Shown here in pieces: positions 28,299-36,669 of a DNA stretch of 64,000 bases; the stretch's first letter is position 1; the number at the start of each line of letters is the position of its first letter. This DNA comes from a bacterium. GTDB lineage: Bacteria > Bacillota > Bacilli > Lactobacillales > Streptococcaceae. Made by a program: the position numbers and the translations under genes. A model generated the notes under the pieces. That model was given only the letters and a program-made list of their open reading frames with translations, was not told the origin of the DNA and did not search any database. Location: contig CAJNCY010000004.1 in assembly GCA_905221375.1 (NCBI GenBank), positions 107,684-171,683 on the forward strand, written 5' to 3'.

Positions 28299-28480
28299 AT
28301 GTAGCTAGTAGTCAATTTAAAAAATTTTAATGAAGGAGATAGAATTCAACAAATAAAAAAAATCTTGAAACAAATGCGCCGTTATTTCACTTATCACTAT
28401 TTTTATCCTCAATTTTCATATTACTAAACACAGCAACTAAAATAGAAAAAGATATGGCTGTAAAAACTGACTTCTATTAA
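28299..28480 (+). pseudogene. Decayed small gene divergent from the Xre regulator
   Basis: An excellent ribosome binding site (AAAAGGAGG) precedes an ATG at 28299, but codon 2 is TAG. The same frame then reads LVVNLKNFNEGDRIQQIKK. After a run of eight A (28353-28362 region) a second frame continues with NAPLFHLSLFLSSIFILLNT and stops at 28478. The simplest reading is a former gene of about 60 codons ending in a hydrophobic helix, hit by a stop and a frameshift. No family recognised. Confidence 0.4.
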
Positions 28481-28508
28481 AAAACGAACCAGCTTGACTG
28501 ATTCGTTT
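28478..28508 (-). terminator. Terminator of the murB-pot operon
   Basis: AAACGAA (28482-28488) and CAG (28490-28492) pair with CTG (28498-28500) and TTCGTTT (28502-28508). The minus-strand read continues with T residues. Confidence 0.8.
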
Positions 28509-28523
28509 CGTGACTGCTAACTC

Positions 28524-29594
28524 CTACTTCCGATACATTTTAAATTGTAGGAAGAGGTCGCTATATTTTCCTGTCCATTTATGGTCAAATTTCTCATAAA
28601 CTTCTAGGTGTTTCATAGTTTCAGCGTCTGGATAGAAGGCCTTGTCTTCTTTTTTCTCCTCTGGGAGCAGTTCCTTAGCTGGTATGTTTGGTGTTGAATA
28701 GCCGACATACTCTGCATTTTTGAGAGCATTTTCAGGTTTCAACATAAAGTTGATAAAGGCATAGGCTGCATCTTGGTTTTTGACTGTTTTGGGAATGACC
28801 ATATTGTCAAACCAAAGGTTGCTAGCCTCAGTCGGAACCACATAGCGTAGATTTTCATTTTTTTCTAGCATTTGGCTGGCTTCACCAGAGAAGGTCACTC
28901 CGATAGCAGCGTTGTTCTGAATCATGTAACCTTTCATCTCGTCCGCCACAATAGCCTTGATATTTGGAGTCAGCTTGTAGAGTTTGTCCACTGTCTCTTC
29001 CAACTGCTGGGGATCCTTGGAGTTGAGGCTGTAGCCGAGGGAATTGAGTCCTAGTCCCAATACCTCACGCGCCCCATCAAAGAGCATGATAGAGTTCTTA
29101 TACTCTGGTTTCCAAAGGTCATCCCAATGCTCAGGAGCCTCATCTACCATGGTTTCATTGTAGACAATTCCTAAGGTACCCCAGAAGTAAGGGATGGAGA
29201 ATTTATTGCCTGGGTCAAAGGACTGGTTGAGAAACTCAGGACCGATATTTTCAAGACCTTCGATTTTTGAATAATCAAGCGGAACTAAGAGGTCTTCGTC
29301 CTTCATCTTGTTGATCATGTATTCACTAGGGATAGCAATGTCGTAGGTCGTTCCGCCTTGCTTAATCTTGGTATACATGGCTTCGTTAGAATCAAAGGTC
29401 TCATACTGGACTTGGATGCCTGTTTCCTCTGTGAATTGCTCCAAAAGTTCTGGATCGATATAGTCTCCCCAGTTGTAGATAACCAGTTTTTGACTATCTC
29501 GGCTATTGATTTTACTGTCTAGATGAGTCGCAATTCCCCACAAGACTAGGATAATCGCTACAATTCCTGCTAAAAATGAATAGAGTTTTTTCAT
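28524..29594 (-). CDS. potD: Spermidine/putrescine ABC transporter, substrate-binding protein
   Basis: Extracellular polyamine receptor. The 356 residues have an N-terminal membrane anchor (about 5-23, FLAGIVAIILVLWGIATHL) without a lipobox Cys. The PotD marks are VIYNWGDYIDPELLEQF, YDIAIPSEYMI, VPYFWGT-like IPYFWGTLGIVYNE and the C-terminal VYEKFDHKWTGKYSDLFLQF. The ATG overlaps the potC stop (ATGA). It is last in murB-potABCD. Polyamine uptake by this system matters for pneumococcal stress and virulence by published work. Confidence 0.96.
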   Translation of the reverse strand: MKKLYSFLAGIVAIILVLWGIATHLDSKINSRDSQKLVIYNWGDYIDPELLEQFTEETGIQVQYETFDSNEAMYTKIKQGGTTYDIAIPSEYMINKMKDEDLLVPLDYSKIEGLENIGPEFLNQSFDPGNKFSIPYFWGTLGIVYNETMVDEAPEHWDDLWKPEYKNSIMLFDGAREVLGLGLNSLGYSLNSKDPQQLEETVDKLYKLTPNIKAIVADEMKGYMIQNNAAIGVTFSGEASQMLEKNENLRYVVPTEASNLWFDNMVIPKTVKNQDAAYAFINFMLKPENALKNAEYVGYSTPNIPAKELLPEEKKEDKAFYPDAETMKHLEVYEKFDHKWTGKYSDLFLQFKMYRK

Positions 29595-30364
29595 GCTTGC
29601 TCCTCCTTCTCACGCGAGATAAAGTAATATCCAACCACTAGGATAATACTAAAGAGAAAAACAAGGGCAGACAGGGCATTGATTTCTAGGGAAATCCCCT
29701 TACGAGCACGAGAGTAAATCTCGACGGACAGGGTTGAAAAGCCATTTCCCGTTACAAAGAAGGTCACAGCAAAATCATCTAACGAATAGGTAAAAGCCAT
29801 GAAGTAGCCTGCAATGATAGACGGAGTCAGGTAAGGAAGCATGATTTCCTTGAACATCTGAAATTGACTGGCTCCCAAGTCATAGGCCGCATGAATCATG
29901 TCTCCGTTCATTTCCTTGAGTCGAGGCAAAACCATCAAGACCACGATAGGAATGGAGAAGGCTACGTGACTAGATAGAACGGTCAAAAAGCCAAGTGAAA
30001 ACTTGAGTTGGGTAAAGAGAATCAAGAAGCTGGCACCAATCATAACGTCAGGCGCAACCATGAGGATATTATTGAGTGAAAGAAAGGCTTCTTGGTATTT
30101 CTTACGAGACTGGTAGATATAAATAGCACCAAAAGTCCCGATAATGGTCGCTATCAAGGCTGAGAGAAAGGCCAAGAAAAAGGTCTGAGTCACAATCAAC
30201 ATGAGACGACCATCGCCAAACATGGTTTTAAAATGGCTCAAACTAAAGCCTGTAAAGCTGTTCATGTCGTTGCCTGCGTTAAAGGCATAGCCAATCAAGT
30301 AAAAAATAGGCAGGTAGAGGACAAGAAAGACCAGTCCTAGATAAAGGTTGGCAAATTTTTTCAT
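29591..30364 (-). CDS. potC: Spermidine/putrescine ABC transporter, permease PotC
   Basis: A 257-residue inner-membrane permease with about six hydrophobic segments and the EAA-type loop HAAYDLGASQFQMFKEIMLP. The start [11 protein letters not shown] at 30364 follows AAAGGAGAG and overlaps the potB stop (ATGA); a longer reading to 30391 lacks support. Partner of PotB, PotA and PotD. Confidence 0.95.
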   Translation of the reverse strand: MKKFANLYLGLVFLVLYLPIFYLIGYAFNAGNDMNSFTGFSLSHFKTMFGDGRLMLIVTQTFFLAFLSALIATIIGTFGAIYIYQSRKKYQEAFLSLNNILMVAPDVMIGASFLILFTQLKFSLGFLTVLSSHVAFSIPIVVLMVLPRLKEMNGDMIHAAYDLGASQFQMFKEIMLPYLTPSIIAGYFMAFTYSLDDFAVTFFVTGNGFSTLSVEIYSRARKGISLEINALSALVFLFSIILVVGYYFISREKEEQA

Positions 30365-31167
30365 CGTTCTCTCCTTTCCTTGGTCACCCACATGGTGATG
30401 AACATGGTCAGGATGAGAATCACACCGATGGTTGAACCCATACCGTAGTTGTCATTGGTCAGGAAGTTCTGCTCAATGGCAGTCCCCAAGGTAATAACAC
30501 GATTCCCACCAATCAAACGGGTCAGCATGAAGAGACTCAAACTTGGGATAAAGACGGATTGAACCCCACTTCTCACTCCGTTCATAGACAGAGGGAAGAT
30601 GATATGACGGAAGGTCTCCCACTTGGTCGCACCTAGGTCATAGCTGGCATTGATGAGATTGTTATCCATATCGTCCAAGACATTGAAAATCGGCAAAATC
30701 ATAAATGGAAGCTCGATGTAGCTTGCGACAAAAATAAAGGAGAAATCGGTAAAGAGCAACTGCTGTGAACCGATTCCGATGAATTCCAAGAATTGGTTAA
30801 TAGAGCCATTTTGACCAAAAATTCCGATAAAGGCATAGGCCTTGAGGAGCAAATTAATCCAAGTTGGCAAAATAATCAGCATAAGCCAGAGTTGACGGTG
30901 CTTGAGACGGGTCAAAAAGAGGGCTGTCGGATAGCTGATAAACAGAGTCACAAAGGTCACAATTCCTGCATAGAGTACAGAGTTAAAGCTCATTTTGAGG
31001 TAGGTTAAGTTTTGTGACGCAAAGTAGGACTTATAATTTTCTAAACTGAACTGGCCTTCGATATTGAAAAAGGATTGACCGAAAATCAAGACCAAGGGTG
31101 CCAACACAAAGAGGGCAATCCAGAGCATGTAGGGCACTACAAAGAGTTTAGAGCTTGTTTTCTTCAT
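30361..31167 (-). CDS. potB: Spermidine/putrescine ABC transporter, permease PotB
   Basis: A 268-residue permease with about six membrane segments. The EAA-type loop is [20 protein letters not shown]. The start [13 protein letters not shown] at 31167 follows GGAGGAAAGAG inside the last codons of potA (20-base overlap), so the two are coupled. It forms the transmembrane dimer with PotC. Confidence 0.95.
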   Translation of the reverse strand: MKKTSSKLFVVPYMLWIALFVLAPLVLIFGQSFFNIEGQFSLENYKSYFASQNLTYLKMSFNSVLYAGIVTFVTLFISYPTALFLTRLKHRQLWLMLIILPTWINLLLKAYAFIGIFGQNGSINQFLEFIGIGSQQLLFTDFSFIFVASYIELPFMILPIFNVLDDMDNNLINASYDLGATKWETFRHIIFPLSMNGVRSGVQSVFIPSLSLFMLTRLIGGNRVITLGTAIEQNFLTNDNYGMGSTIGVILILTMFITMWVTKERRER

Positions 31168-32305
31168 CTCTTTCCTCCTCGATTGCATTGATCAGACCTG
31201 CTTCTTGTTCTTCGATTTCTACGTATTCTTCGATACGAGCATCGAACTCTTCTTCGGTTTCGTTGAGACGCATGATGTGGATGTCTTCTGGTTCAAAGTC
31301 CAGACCGATTTCCTCACCCACGATGGCCTTACGAGTCGAGTGAATCATCCATTCATTTCCTAGTTCGTCATAGGCGATAATCTCATAGTGAACCCCACGG
31401 AAGAGCTGAGTATCAACCTTAACTTGGAGCTTGCCTTCTTCAGGAAGAGTAATGCGCAAGTCTTCTGGACGAATAACGACCTCAACAGGTTCATTTGGCT
31501 TCATCCCCCCATCGACTGCTTCGAAGCGTTTGCCGTTAAACTCAACCAAGTAGTCCTCAATCATGGTTCCTGGCAAGATATTTGACTCACCGATAAAGGT
31601 GGCAACAAAGTGGTTAATCGGCTCATCGTAGATGTCCACAGGTGTTCCAGACTGGACAATCTCGCCATCATTCATAACAAAAATCCAGTCACTCATGGCA
31701 AGGGCTTCTTCCTGATCGTGAGTAACAAAGACAAAGGTAATGCCTAATCGTTGTTGCAGTTCACGCAGTTCATACTGCATGTCTGTTCTTAATTTCAAGT
31801 CCAGCGCTGACAAGGGTTCATCCAGCAAGACCACACGGGGTTGGTTGATGATGGCACGGGCAATAGCCACACGCTGACGTTGTCCTCCAGAAAGTTTACG
31901 GATGGAACGCTTCTCATAACCTTCCAACTGAACCATCTTGAGAACTTCCGCTACACGCTGCTCGATTTCTTTCTTATCAATTTTACGCAAGCGGAGCGGA
32001 AAGGCAACATTTTCAAACACATTCATATGTGGAAACAAGGCATAGGATTGGAAGACCGTATGGACGTCTCGCTTGTTGGTTGGGATGTCATTGATACGGA
32101 CACCGTCTAGCATGATATCTCCTGTCGTCGCATCCAGTAAACCTGCAATAATGTTTAGGATAGTTGATTTCCCTGAACCAGATGCGCCTAGAAGGGTGTA
32201 AAATTTCCCTTCTTCCAACTCAAAGTTGATGTCTTTGAGAACCTTGGTGTTGCTGTCTTCAAAAACTTTAGAGACGTTTTTGAATTCGATAATTGGTTTT
32301 TTCAA
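31148..32305 (-). CDS. potA: Spermidine/putrescine ABC transporter, ATP-binding subunit PotA
   Basis: A 385-residue ATPase. Walker A is GASGSGKST, the Q-loop is in [13 protein letters not shown], the signature is LSGGQRQR, Walker B is [12 protein letters not shown] and the switch is [10 protein letters not shown], followed by a C-terminal TOBE-type domain (about 280-360). The tail is highly acidic ([17 protein letters not shown]). The start codon is TTG (MKKPIIEF); AGGA is 11 bases upstream, and an out-of-frame ATG closer to that site starts a 14-codon overlapping frame (see findings). Confidence 0.96.
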   Translation of the reverse strand: MKKPIIEFKNVSKVFEDSNTKVLKDINFELEEGKFYTLLGASGSGKSTILNIIAGLLDATTGDIMLDGVRINDIPTNKRDVHTVFQSYALFPHMNVFENVAFPLRLRKIDKKEIEQRVAEVLKMVQLEGYEKRSIRKLSGGQRQRVAIARAIINQPRVVLLDEPLSALDLKLRTDMQYELRELQQRLGITFVFVTHDQEEALAMSDWIFVMNDGEIVQSGTPVDIYDEPINHFVATFIGESNILPGTMIEDYLVEFNGKRFEAVDGGMKPNEPVEVVIRPEDLRITLPEEGKLQVKVDTQLFRGVHYEIIAYDELGNEWMIHSTRKAIVGEEIGLDFEPEDIHIMRLNETEEEFDARIEEYVEIEEQEAGLINAIEEERDEENKL

Positions 32306-32464
32306 TTGGCATAAATTCCTTCTTTTTCATAGATTAACAGATCAGGGCTCTGTCAGGCCGCTACTACCTCTTGCAGGGAGTAAAACCACCTGCATACATC
32401 TTCGCTACCGATAGGCTTTCACCCCCTTTCCATGACATAGCAGCAGCTTTTCAACTACAGCTTC
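32306..32464 (-). other. Leader-like region between murB and potA, with dyads
   Basis: 159 bases with no gene of normal size. Dyads on the transcript include TGCAGG...CCTGCA (around 32375-32395), ACAGA...TCTGT (around 32338-32355) and GC(C)TA...TAGC. A 24-codon frame starting MSWKGGES is present without a ribosome binding site. GC-rich compared with other gaps. It could be a regulatory RNA for polyamine uptake; I recognise no known class. Confidence 0.45.
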
Positions 32465-33370
32465 CTACTTGCTTTCACCTAAGATACGAACTTCTCTCTC
32501 AAGTGTAACACCTGAGTGCTCCTTGACTTTTTCGATTACAGACTCAATCAAGTCCTCGTAGTCTTTGGCTGTTCCATCTGCGACATTGATCATAAATCCT
32601 GCGTGCTTTTCAGACACTTCTACGCCACCGATACGATAGCCTTTCAAGCCAGCCTCAGAAATTAATTGACCTGCAAAATGCCCTACTGGACGTTTAAAAA
32701 CCGAACCACAAGATGGATATTCTAAAGGTTGTTTGAGCTCACGTAGGTGCGTCAAGCGGTCCATTTCTTGCTTGATAACCTGATGGGTTCCTGGAGCAAG
32801 GGCAAATTTAGCTGACAAGACAACCGCGCCTGACTCCTGAATGGCTGAATGACGGTAACCAAAAGCCAAATCTTTGGCAGACAGAGTCTCGATTTCTCCA
32901 TCCTTGGTCAAAACCTTACAAGACTGCAAGATGTGGGCAATCTCGCCACCATAGGCACCGGCATTCATAAAGACAGCACCACCAACACTTCCAGGAATAC
33001 CACAAGCAAACTCAAAACCAGTCAAACTATGACGAAGGGCAATGCGAGTTGTTTCAATCAAGTTAGCACCAGCTTCTGCTTCGATGGTATAGCCATCAAC
33101 TGAAACATTATTGAGCTTGTCACACAAGATGACAAATCCACGAATCCCACCATCACGAACGATAATGTTGCTAGCATTTCCAAGAACCATCCAAGAGATA
33201 TTTTCTTGGTTGGCAAATTTAACAACGCGCGCCAACTCAAAACGATTTCGTGGAAAGACCAGATAATCAGCCTCTCCACCTACTTTTGTATAACTATAGC
33301 TATGCAAGGGTTCCTTAAAACGGATATCAATTCCTTCTAAGATTTCAAGCATTTTTTCTCTTACAGACAT
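32465..33370 (-). CDS. murB: UDP-N-acetylenolpyruvoylglucosamine reductase
   Basis: FAD/NADPH enzyme making UDP-MurNAc for peptidoglycan. 301 residues (type IIa-like, compact). The FAD domain has [16 protein letters not shown] and [43 protein letters not shown] and FGYRHSAIQ follow. The catalytic Ser is in [10 protein letters not shown] and the Glu in the C-terminal region. AAGGAAGAG precedes the ATG and an extended -10 (TGGTATAAT) lies at 33400-33408. It is upstream of potABCD, with no terminator between, so cotranscribed as known for pneumococci. Confidence 0.96.
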   Translation of the reverse strand: MSVREKMLEILEGIDIRFKEPLHSYSYTKVGGEADYLVFPRNRFELARVVKFANQENISWMVLGNASNIIVRDGGIRGFVILCDKLNNVSVDGYTIEAEAGANLIETTRIALRHSLTGFEFACGIPGSVGGAVFMNAGAYGGEIAHILQSCKVLTKDGEIETLSAKDLAFGYRHSAIQESGAVVLSAKFALAPGTHQVIKQEMDRLTHLRELKQPLEYPSCGSVFKRPVGHFAGQLISEAGLKGYRIGGVEVSEKHAGFMINVADGTAKDYEDLIESVIEKVKEHSGVTLEREVRILGESK

Positions 33371-33399
33371 GTCACTCTTCCTTTTACAAAATTCATCCC

Positions 33400-33408
33400 A
33401 TTATACCA
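33400..33408 (-). promoter_or_regulatory. Extended -10 promoter of murB-potABCD
   Basis: TGGTATAAT on the minus strand, 29 bases before the murB ATG. Confidence 0.6.
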
Positions 33409-33459
33409 TTTTTAGAGACATTTGACGACCATAAAAATACCTTGTTTGGATTTTGCACA

Positions 33460-33483
33460 AAAAAAGAGGTTTCCCTCTTTTCT
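33460..33483 (-). terminator. Terminator after the YhfC family gene
   Basis: AAAAGAGG (33462-33469) pairs with CCTCTTTT (33474-33481). The minus strand continues with TTTTTTT. It begins right at the stop codon. Confidence 0.8.
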
Positions 33484-34235
33484 TATGATTTTTTACAAAA
33501 GATTGCCTTGGTTCCATAGGCAACCAAAACGAGCTCAAGTGCTAGGACAACTTCCACCAAGACTGGATTTGTTAACCAGCCGACTTGGGCTAGAGATGGA
33601 GCCAGGTCAAAGAAGGCATGTAGCCCATAGGCTGCTAGGAGATAAATCCATTTCTTCTGGCGAACAGCTTGGTAAACCCAAACTGTCAAGAGTAATTGGA
33701 AACCTAGGGCCAAAATCCGTTCAAATCCAAGCAAATAAATCTGCCACACAGAAAGCGACTGAATGGTTTTCAACATATTTTCAGACAGCAATTGCATGAC
33801 CTGTGGATTCTGAGTTTGAACTGCCGAAAGAACGATGTAGAGATTAATCAAACTAGTAAGACCTAGGAAAATCAATTCCAAGCCACCATGCCCCAAGCCA
33901 TAGGCCAAGGCATCTGCCTTTTCCAAACTTCTCTTTTTCTCCAACCATTTGAAGAAAACAAGGCGAGCTGTTTCCTCAAAAAATGCTGCCATGGCTAGTC
34001 CATAGATGATATAGACAAGCGGATGGTCTTGCAAGAGGGCAATACTACCGTCTTTTTGAGGATGCAAAACTAAGATATGCACCAGTTTTTCCAAAATCTG
34101 TGAAGAAACAAAGAAGGCTACAGCCCCCAAGCCCAAAACAGCTAGATTGATATGGTATTTCTTTCTGGCATACCAAATGCTTCCTATCAAGAAAGCCAGT
34201 AACAGCAACATGGTAATGATAATATGAATGGTCAT
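33483..34235 (-). CDS. YhfC family glutamic-type intramembrane protease
   Basis: A 250-residue membrane protein with about eight hydrophobic segments. It carries FFEETARLVFFKWL (the conserved Glu-Glu and Arg) and AYGLGHGGLELIFLG and HAFFDLAPS, the motif set of the YhfC/CPBP-related putative proteases. Substrate unknown. AGGAG precedes the ATG. It starts 9 bases after the acetolactate decarboxylase stop, so the two form an operon. Confidence 0.85.
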   Translation of the reverse strand: MTIHIIITMLLLLAFLIGSIWYARKKYHINLAVLGLGAVAFFVSSQILEKLVHILVLHPQKDGSIALLQDHPLVYIIYGLAMAAFFEETARLVFFKWLEKKRSLEKADALAYGLGHGGLELIFLGLTSLINLYIVLSAVQTQNPQVMQLLSENMLKTIQSLSVWQIYLLGFERILALGFQLLLTVWVYQAVRQKKWIYLLAAYGLHAFFDLAPSLAQVGWLTNPVLVEVVLALELVLVAYGTKAIFCKKS

Positions 34236-34244
34236 TTTCTTCTC

Positions 34245-34976
34245 CTATTCCGCCTTTTCAATATCTTTTTTCATCTCGTCAACATTAAACTTAGCAAACA
34301 AGTATTGACGGTCTTGTACCGGGAAACGTTGGTCCAACTGGTCAACCGCTCCCACCTCGATAATCCCTTCCTTGATGACAAAGTCCATGACATGCCCACC
34401 GAAGGTCAAATCATCTGAGATGAAGTGCAGATGGTAGCCTGCCACACTGACTCCATGGAAAATCTCTGGTGTCCAGAAACCAACGATGGTTCCTGCCACA
34501 TTGTCTCGACTATACTCAGGCTGATGGGTTGCGACCTCAGCAAACTTGGTATCTGGTGTCGACTTGGGAATCATGCGCACATGCATATGTGAAAATTCCC
34601 CACGAATCTTGATAGAGCGGAAAAGATTTTCCCCGTCATAATATGACTCGATTCGTTCTTCCAATTCCTTGTCTGTCATCTCAAAGCGCTGGCGGAAAAT
34701 GACTTCTGCCTGATGCGGTACTACTGCAGCGTAAGGAATAAGGGCATCTGGTGACACTTCTACAATTTCTGGTTGCTCTCCTGAACCTTTGGCCTGATAA
34801 GCCTTGCCATCCAAGACAATCAATTCTCCATCAATGGAATCCAAGGTTCCCAAACCAAGATCACCATGCTCTAGTAATTCTCCTACTGTCATGGTCCCAC
34901 CATAAAGGCCAGCCATCAAGGCTCCAAGGGTATTGTATTGAAATAATTTCACTGGTTCCTGCACGTTCTTATCCAT
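34245..34976 (-). CDS. budA: Alpha-acetolactate decarboxylase
   Basis: Converts acetolactate to acetoin in the cytoplasm, diverting pyruvate from acid production. The 243 residues contain the zinc-binding His182, His184 and His195 in GYHLHFISDDLTFGGH. The N-terminal NTLGALMAGLYGG and LGTLDSIDGELIVLDG are family marks. Also called AlsD. A BOX element is just upstream; its end may supply the promoter. Confidence 0.95.
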   Translation of the reverse strand: MDKNVQEPVKLFQYNTLGALMAGLYGGTMTVGELLEHGDLGLGTLDSIDGELIVLDGKAYQAKGSGEQPEIVEVSPDALIPYAAVVPHQAEVIFRQRFEMTDKELEERIESYYDGENLFRSIKIRGEFSHMHVRMIPKSTPDTKFAEVATHQPEYSRDNVAGTIVGFWTPEIFHGVSVAGYHLHFISDDLTFGGHVMDFVIKEGIIEVGAVDQLDQRFPVQDRQYLFAKFNVDEMKKDIEKAE

Positions 34977-34992
34977 TCTCTTTCTTGTCTGT

Positions 34993-35147
34993 TATACTCA
35001 ATGAAAATCAAAGAGCAAACTAGGAAGCGAGCCGCAGGTTGCTCAAAGCACTGCTTTAAGGTTGTAGATAAGACTGACGAAGTCAGTAACCATATCTACG
35101 GCAAGGCGAAGCTGATGTGCTTTGAAGAGATTTTCGAAGAGTATTAT
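34993..35147 (-). repeat. BOX element (boxC-boxB-boxA as read on the plus strand)
   Basis: It begins TATACTCAATGAAAATC (boxC end), includes the boxB-like TTGCTCAAAGCACTGCTTTA and ends at boxA with GATTTTCGAAGAGTATTA. The boxA segment CTACGGCAAGGCGAAGCTGA is very close to the BOX-PCR priming site. The element points toward budA. Confidence 0.93.
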
Positions 35148-35269
35148 TCTATAAATGTTACTCCTAAGTATACCACATTTGCCCCTAGATGTGAACGAGA
35201 GAAACACCCTAGACATTGCCAAGAAGGAAAAAAAAGGGTACAATGTAACAAAATCAAGGGAGGTCTGGA

Positions 35270-36541
35270 ATGAAGAAACAAAGCAAGTACCAAGAGGTCG
35301 TTTCCTATCTGAAAAATGGTATCGAGTCTGGACGATTTCCGACGGGAAGCCGCCTGCCTTCTATTCGCCAACTGAGCCTTGACTTTCACTGTAGCAAGGA
35401 CACCATTCAACGCGCCCTGCTGGAATTACGGCACGAACAATACCTCTATGCCAAGCCCCAGAGTGGCTACTATGTCCTAGAACAAGGGCAACACCAAGAC
35501 CTAGAGATTGAGGTTACGGACGAACATGCCAGCGCCTATGACGATTTCCGACTCTGTGTCAATGAAACTTTGATTGGCCGAGAAAACTACCTCTTCAACT
35601 ACTATGAGAATCAAGAAGGTTTAGAAGACTTAAGACAATCCATTCATAAACTCCTCTTTGACCAAGCTCTCTACTGCAAGGCAGACCAGTTGGTATTGAC
35701 TTCTGGGACCCAACAAGCCTTGTTTATCCTCTCTCAAATATCCTTTCCTAGCCAATCAAAGGAAATCTTGGTGGAACAGCCGACCTACCATCGGATGAAT
35801 CGTCTCTTGATTGCTCAAGGTCTGGACTATCAAACGATTGAACGAGGCATTGATGGGATTGACTTGGAGGAGCTAGAAGGCCATTTCAAAACAGGAAAGA
35901 TTAAGTTTTTCTATACCATTCCTCGCTTTCACTATCCTCTGGGGCATTCCTATTCAGAGCAGGACAAACGGGCTATTCTTGACTTAGCTGCCAAGTATGG
36001 TGTCTATATCGTAGAGGACGACTATTTGGGGGATTTGGACTCCAAGAAGGGCCAGACCTTCCACTATCTGGATACAGAGAAGCGCGTCATTTACATCAAG
36101 TCCTTTTCAACCAGCCTCTTTCCAGCCCTGCGGATAACAGCACTCATCCTTCCAAATGCTATCAAAGAAGCCTTTGTGGCCTACAAAAATATCCTAGACT
36201 ACGATAGCAACCTTATCATGCAAAAGGCCCTGTCACTCTATATTGACAGTCAATTATTTGAGAAAAATCGGCTGGCTCGCTTGTCCAATCAGGAAAACTA
36301 CCAAAAACAACTCGAGGAAAGACTAGCTAACACTCCTTGTCCCCTTCCTCATTTCCCTCTACATGATGGTTTATTGCTTGATCTCAGACAGTACCCTAAA
36401 ATCGCCAGTCTCAAACACAGTCAACTGGGCTTGGATTTCTTTGAAGAGGCATACTTGGGTGCCTGTCCTTATCAATTTGCCAAGGTGTCCCTAGACAATC
36501 TAGAAAATGTTTTAGACTATTTAAAAGCAGAATTGGAATGA
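35270..36541 (+). CDS. MocR-type (GntR/aminotransferase fusion) transcriptional regulator
   Basis: A 423-residue chimera. The N-terminal GntR winged helix (about 5-70) has PTGSRLPSIRQLSLDF and KDTIQRALLELRHEQYLYAKPQSGYYV. The class I aminotransferase-like domain follows: TSGTQQALFILSQI, EQPTYHRMNRLL, YIVEDDYLGDLDS (Asp250) and the PLP lysine Lys277 in YIKSFSTSLFPALRI. MocR regulators sense PLP or an amino acid. GGGAGG precedes the ATG, and TACAAT about 35 bases upstream can be a -10. The target is perhaps the divergent budA or an amino-acid gene; unknown. Confidence 0.92.
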   Translation: MKKQSKYQEVVSYLKNGIESGRFPTGSRLPSIRQLSLDFHCSKDTIQRALLELRHEQYLYAKPQSGYYVLEQGQHQDLEIEVTDEHASAYDDFRLCVNETLIGRENYLFNYYENQEGLEDLRQSIHKLLFDQALYCKADQLVLTSGTQQALFILSQISFPSQSKEILVEQPTYHRMNRLLIAQGLDYQTIERGIDGIDLEELEGHFKTGKIKFFYTIPRFHYPLGHSYSEQDKRAILDLAAKYGVYIVEDDYLGDLDSKKGQTFHYLDTEKRVIYIKSFSTSLFPALRITALILPNAIKEAFVAYKNILDYDSNLIMQKALSLYIDSQLFEKNRLARLSNQENYQKQLEERLANTPCPLPHFPLHDGLLLDLRQYPKIASLKHSQLGLDFFEEAYLGACPYQFAKVSLDNLENVLDYLKAELE

Positions 36542-36560
36542 TCTCCAACTCTGCTTTTTT
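36523..36560 (+). terminator. Terminator overlapping the end of the MocR gene
   Basis: The stem 36523-36537 pairs with 36544-36558 (14 of 15 bp), followed by TT. The stop codon lies in the loop, so the last six codons form the 5' arm. Confidence 0.8.
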
Positions 36561-36562
36561 CT

Positions 36563-36669
36563 TATACTCTTCGAAAATCTCTTCAAACCACGTCAGCGTC
36601 GCCTTACCGTACTCAAGTACAGCTTGCGGCTAGCTTCCTAGTTTGCTCTTTGATTTTCATTGAGTATTA
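36563..36669 (+). repeat. BOX element (boxA-boxC, no boxB)
   Basis: It runs from TATACTCTTCGAAAATC through CGTCAGCGTCGCCTTACCGT to CATTGAGTATTA. It is nearly identical in form to 8316-8421. Its last three bases are the stop codon (TAA on the minus strand) of the next gene. Confidence 0.92.
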
